From assembly GCA_001302725.1 (NCBI GenBank), contig LIZU01000104.1, forward strand, positions 1-5,688: a stretch of 5,688 nt of DNA. The letters run 5' to 3'. Source of the stretch: a candidate division Zixibacteria bacterium DG_27 (GTDB lineage Bacteria > Zixibacteria > MSB-5A5 > DG-27). A program made the translations under genes and the position numbers. The notes below the pieces were generated by a model that was given only the letters and a program-made list of their open reading frames with translations, ran no database searches and was not told where the DNA came from. Below, one piece after another: positions 4,895-5,688 of the stretch. Within the stretch, counting starts at the first letter, position 1; each line of letters begins with the position of its first letter.

Positions 4895-5688
4895 ATGGAC
4901 CCCACACTGCTCGGATTCATAGTCTATTTGATAATCATCCTCGCCGTCGGGTTTTTGACGGTTAGGCTGACGAAGACCCTGGCGGATTTCATTCTGGCGG
5001 GGAGAAAGTTGGGTCCCTGGGTGGTCTCCTTTTCGGAGCGAGCCTCCGGGGAGAGCGCCTGGCTTCTTATAGGTCTTCCGGGATTGGCTCTGGCGACCGG
5101 CTTTGAGGCCATCTGGGCCGCAATCGGCTGTTGTGCCGGAATTCTTTTCTCCTGGGTCTTCATCTCCGGGAGACTGCGCACCGAGTCAGAGAAGTTCGGG
5201 GCTCTGACCCTGCCCGATTTCTTCGAAGCTCGCTACGATGATCGCTCTCATGGCATTCGCATCGTCGCCACCATCATCATCGTCTTCTTTTTCACTCTTT
5301 ATGTCTCGGCGCAGTTTTTGGCCGCCGGGAAGGTTCTAAATATCACTTTCGGAATCACTCCGCTCGCAGGTATGTTGATAGGTGCCTGCATAATTCTCTT
5401 CTACACCATAATGGGCGGCTTCTTTGCGGTGGCCTGGACTGACCTTTTTCAGGGACTGATAATGATCACCACCCTGGTGCTTCTGCCGATCGTGGGGATA
5501 TTCGCCCTCGGCGGATTTGGGAATATCGCCCCGGCGGTCTCGAAAATCGACCCTAAACTGTTGACCATCGCTCAGGGAAAGACCGGCCTAGAGATGATCT
5601 TAGCTATCGCCGGAGGGTTAGGAATTGGCCTGGGATATATGGGTCAGCCTCATCTTCTGGCCCGCTTCATGGCGATAAAAGATCCCAA
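4895..5688 (+). CDS. PutP-like sodium:solute symporter (SSS family), 3' end outside window
   Basis: An inner-membrane secondary transporter of the sodium:solute symporter family; 264 complete codons are present, about half of the usual 480-500 residues. It aligns by eye with E. coli PutP throughout: FILAGRKLGPWV for FDDYILGGRSLGPFV, the LTLPDFFEARY loop, the FFFTLYVSA helix, MGGFFAVAWTD, and GLGYMGQPHLLARFMA. Hydrophobic spans lie near residues 4-24, 40-66, 69-91, 123-147, 156-181, 185-205 and 235-255. Arg37 and Tyr136 match PutP Arg40 and Tyr140. Two functional spots differ. ASDMSGW of PutP, with the sodium-related Asp55, reads ASGESAW (Gly52, Glu53), and PutP Trp244 is Ile244 here. The substrate is therefore uncertain: an amino acid or organic acid rather than a firm proline call. 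The ATG at 4895 has AGGAGGAG at 4881-4888, and the upstream microprotein stop overlaps it, so the two are translationally coupled. Confidence 0.92.
   Translation, partial: MDPTLLGFIVYLIIILAVGFLTVRLTKTLADFILAGRKLGPWVVSFSERASGESAWLLIGLPGLALATGFEAIWAAIGCCAGILFSWVFISGRLRTESEKFGALTLPDFFEARYDDRSHGIRIVATIIIVFFFTLYVSAQFLAAGKVLNITFGITPLAGMLIGACIILFYTIMGGFFAVAWTDLFQGLIMITTLVLLPIVGIFALGGFGNIAPAVSKIDPKLLTIAQGKTGLEMILAIAGGLGIGLGYMGQPHLLARFMAIKDP

Noticed and set aside
4924..5181. Minus-strand 85-codon frame opposite the symporter
   Set aside because: It overlaps conserved PutP-like transmembrane sequence on the other strand and its basic, proline-rich translation is typical of a shadow frame.

Overview
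This is bacterial DNA of moderate GC content. It carries Shine-Dalgarno sites, sigma70-type promoters and exported peptidases, and it is not phage or plasmid in character. The genes do not fix the lineage. Sec-type signal peptides on a bleomycin-hydrolase-like peptidase and on a DPP5-like S9 peptidase are typical of proteolytic, probably Gram-negative heterotrophs (Bacteroidetes-like or candidate-phylum groups). That is inference and not a taxonomic call.

Layout: (1) Positions 1-837, minus strand, hold the 5' part of an unrecognised polytopic membrane protein. Its own near-consensus promoter lies at 892-920. (2) Positions 838-1080 are intergenic and hold that promoter, a small inverted repeat and a compact twin-hairpin repeat flanked by 9-bp direct repeats. 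(3) Positions 1081-2490, minus strand, encode an exported family C1B cysteine peptidase (aminopeptidase C / bleomycin hydrolase type) with all catalytic residues present. (4) Positions 2582-4627, minus strand, encode an exported S9 serine peptidase (beta-propeller plus alpha/beta hydrolase, DPP5/S9C-like), also with a complete triad. A promoter placed so close to its ATG suggests a leaderless mRNA. (5) Positions 4628-4789 form a divergent control region with a promoter on each strand and operator-like inverted repeats. (6) Positions 4790-4882, plus strand, encode a 30-residue single-span membrane microprotein, followed 12 bases later by (7) a PutP-like sodium:solute symporter, cut off at the window end.

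Together the genes suggest peptide scavenging. The S9 enzyme would trim di- or oligopeptides outside the cytoplasm, and the C1B enzyme would release N-terminal amino acids. The divergently transcribed symporter, with its small partner, could import a product such as an amino acid. The symporter lacks key PutP sodium-site and proline-site residues, so its substrate is probably not simply proline. The coupling of peptidases and transporter is inferred only from adjacency. No RNA genes, CRISPR arrays, insertion-sequence transposases or wholly novel multi-gene systems were seen.
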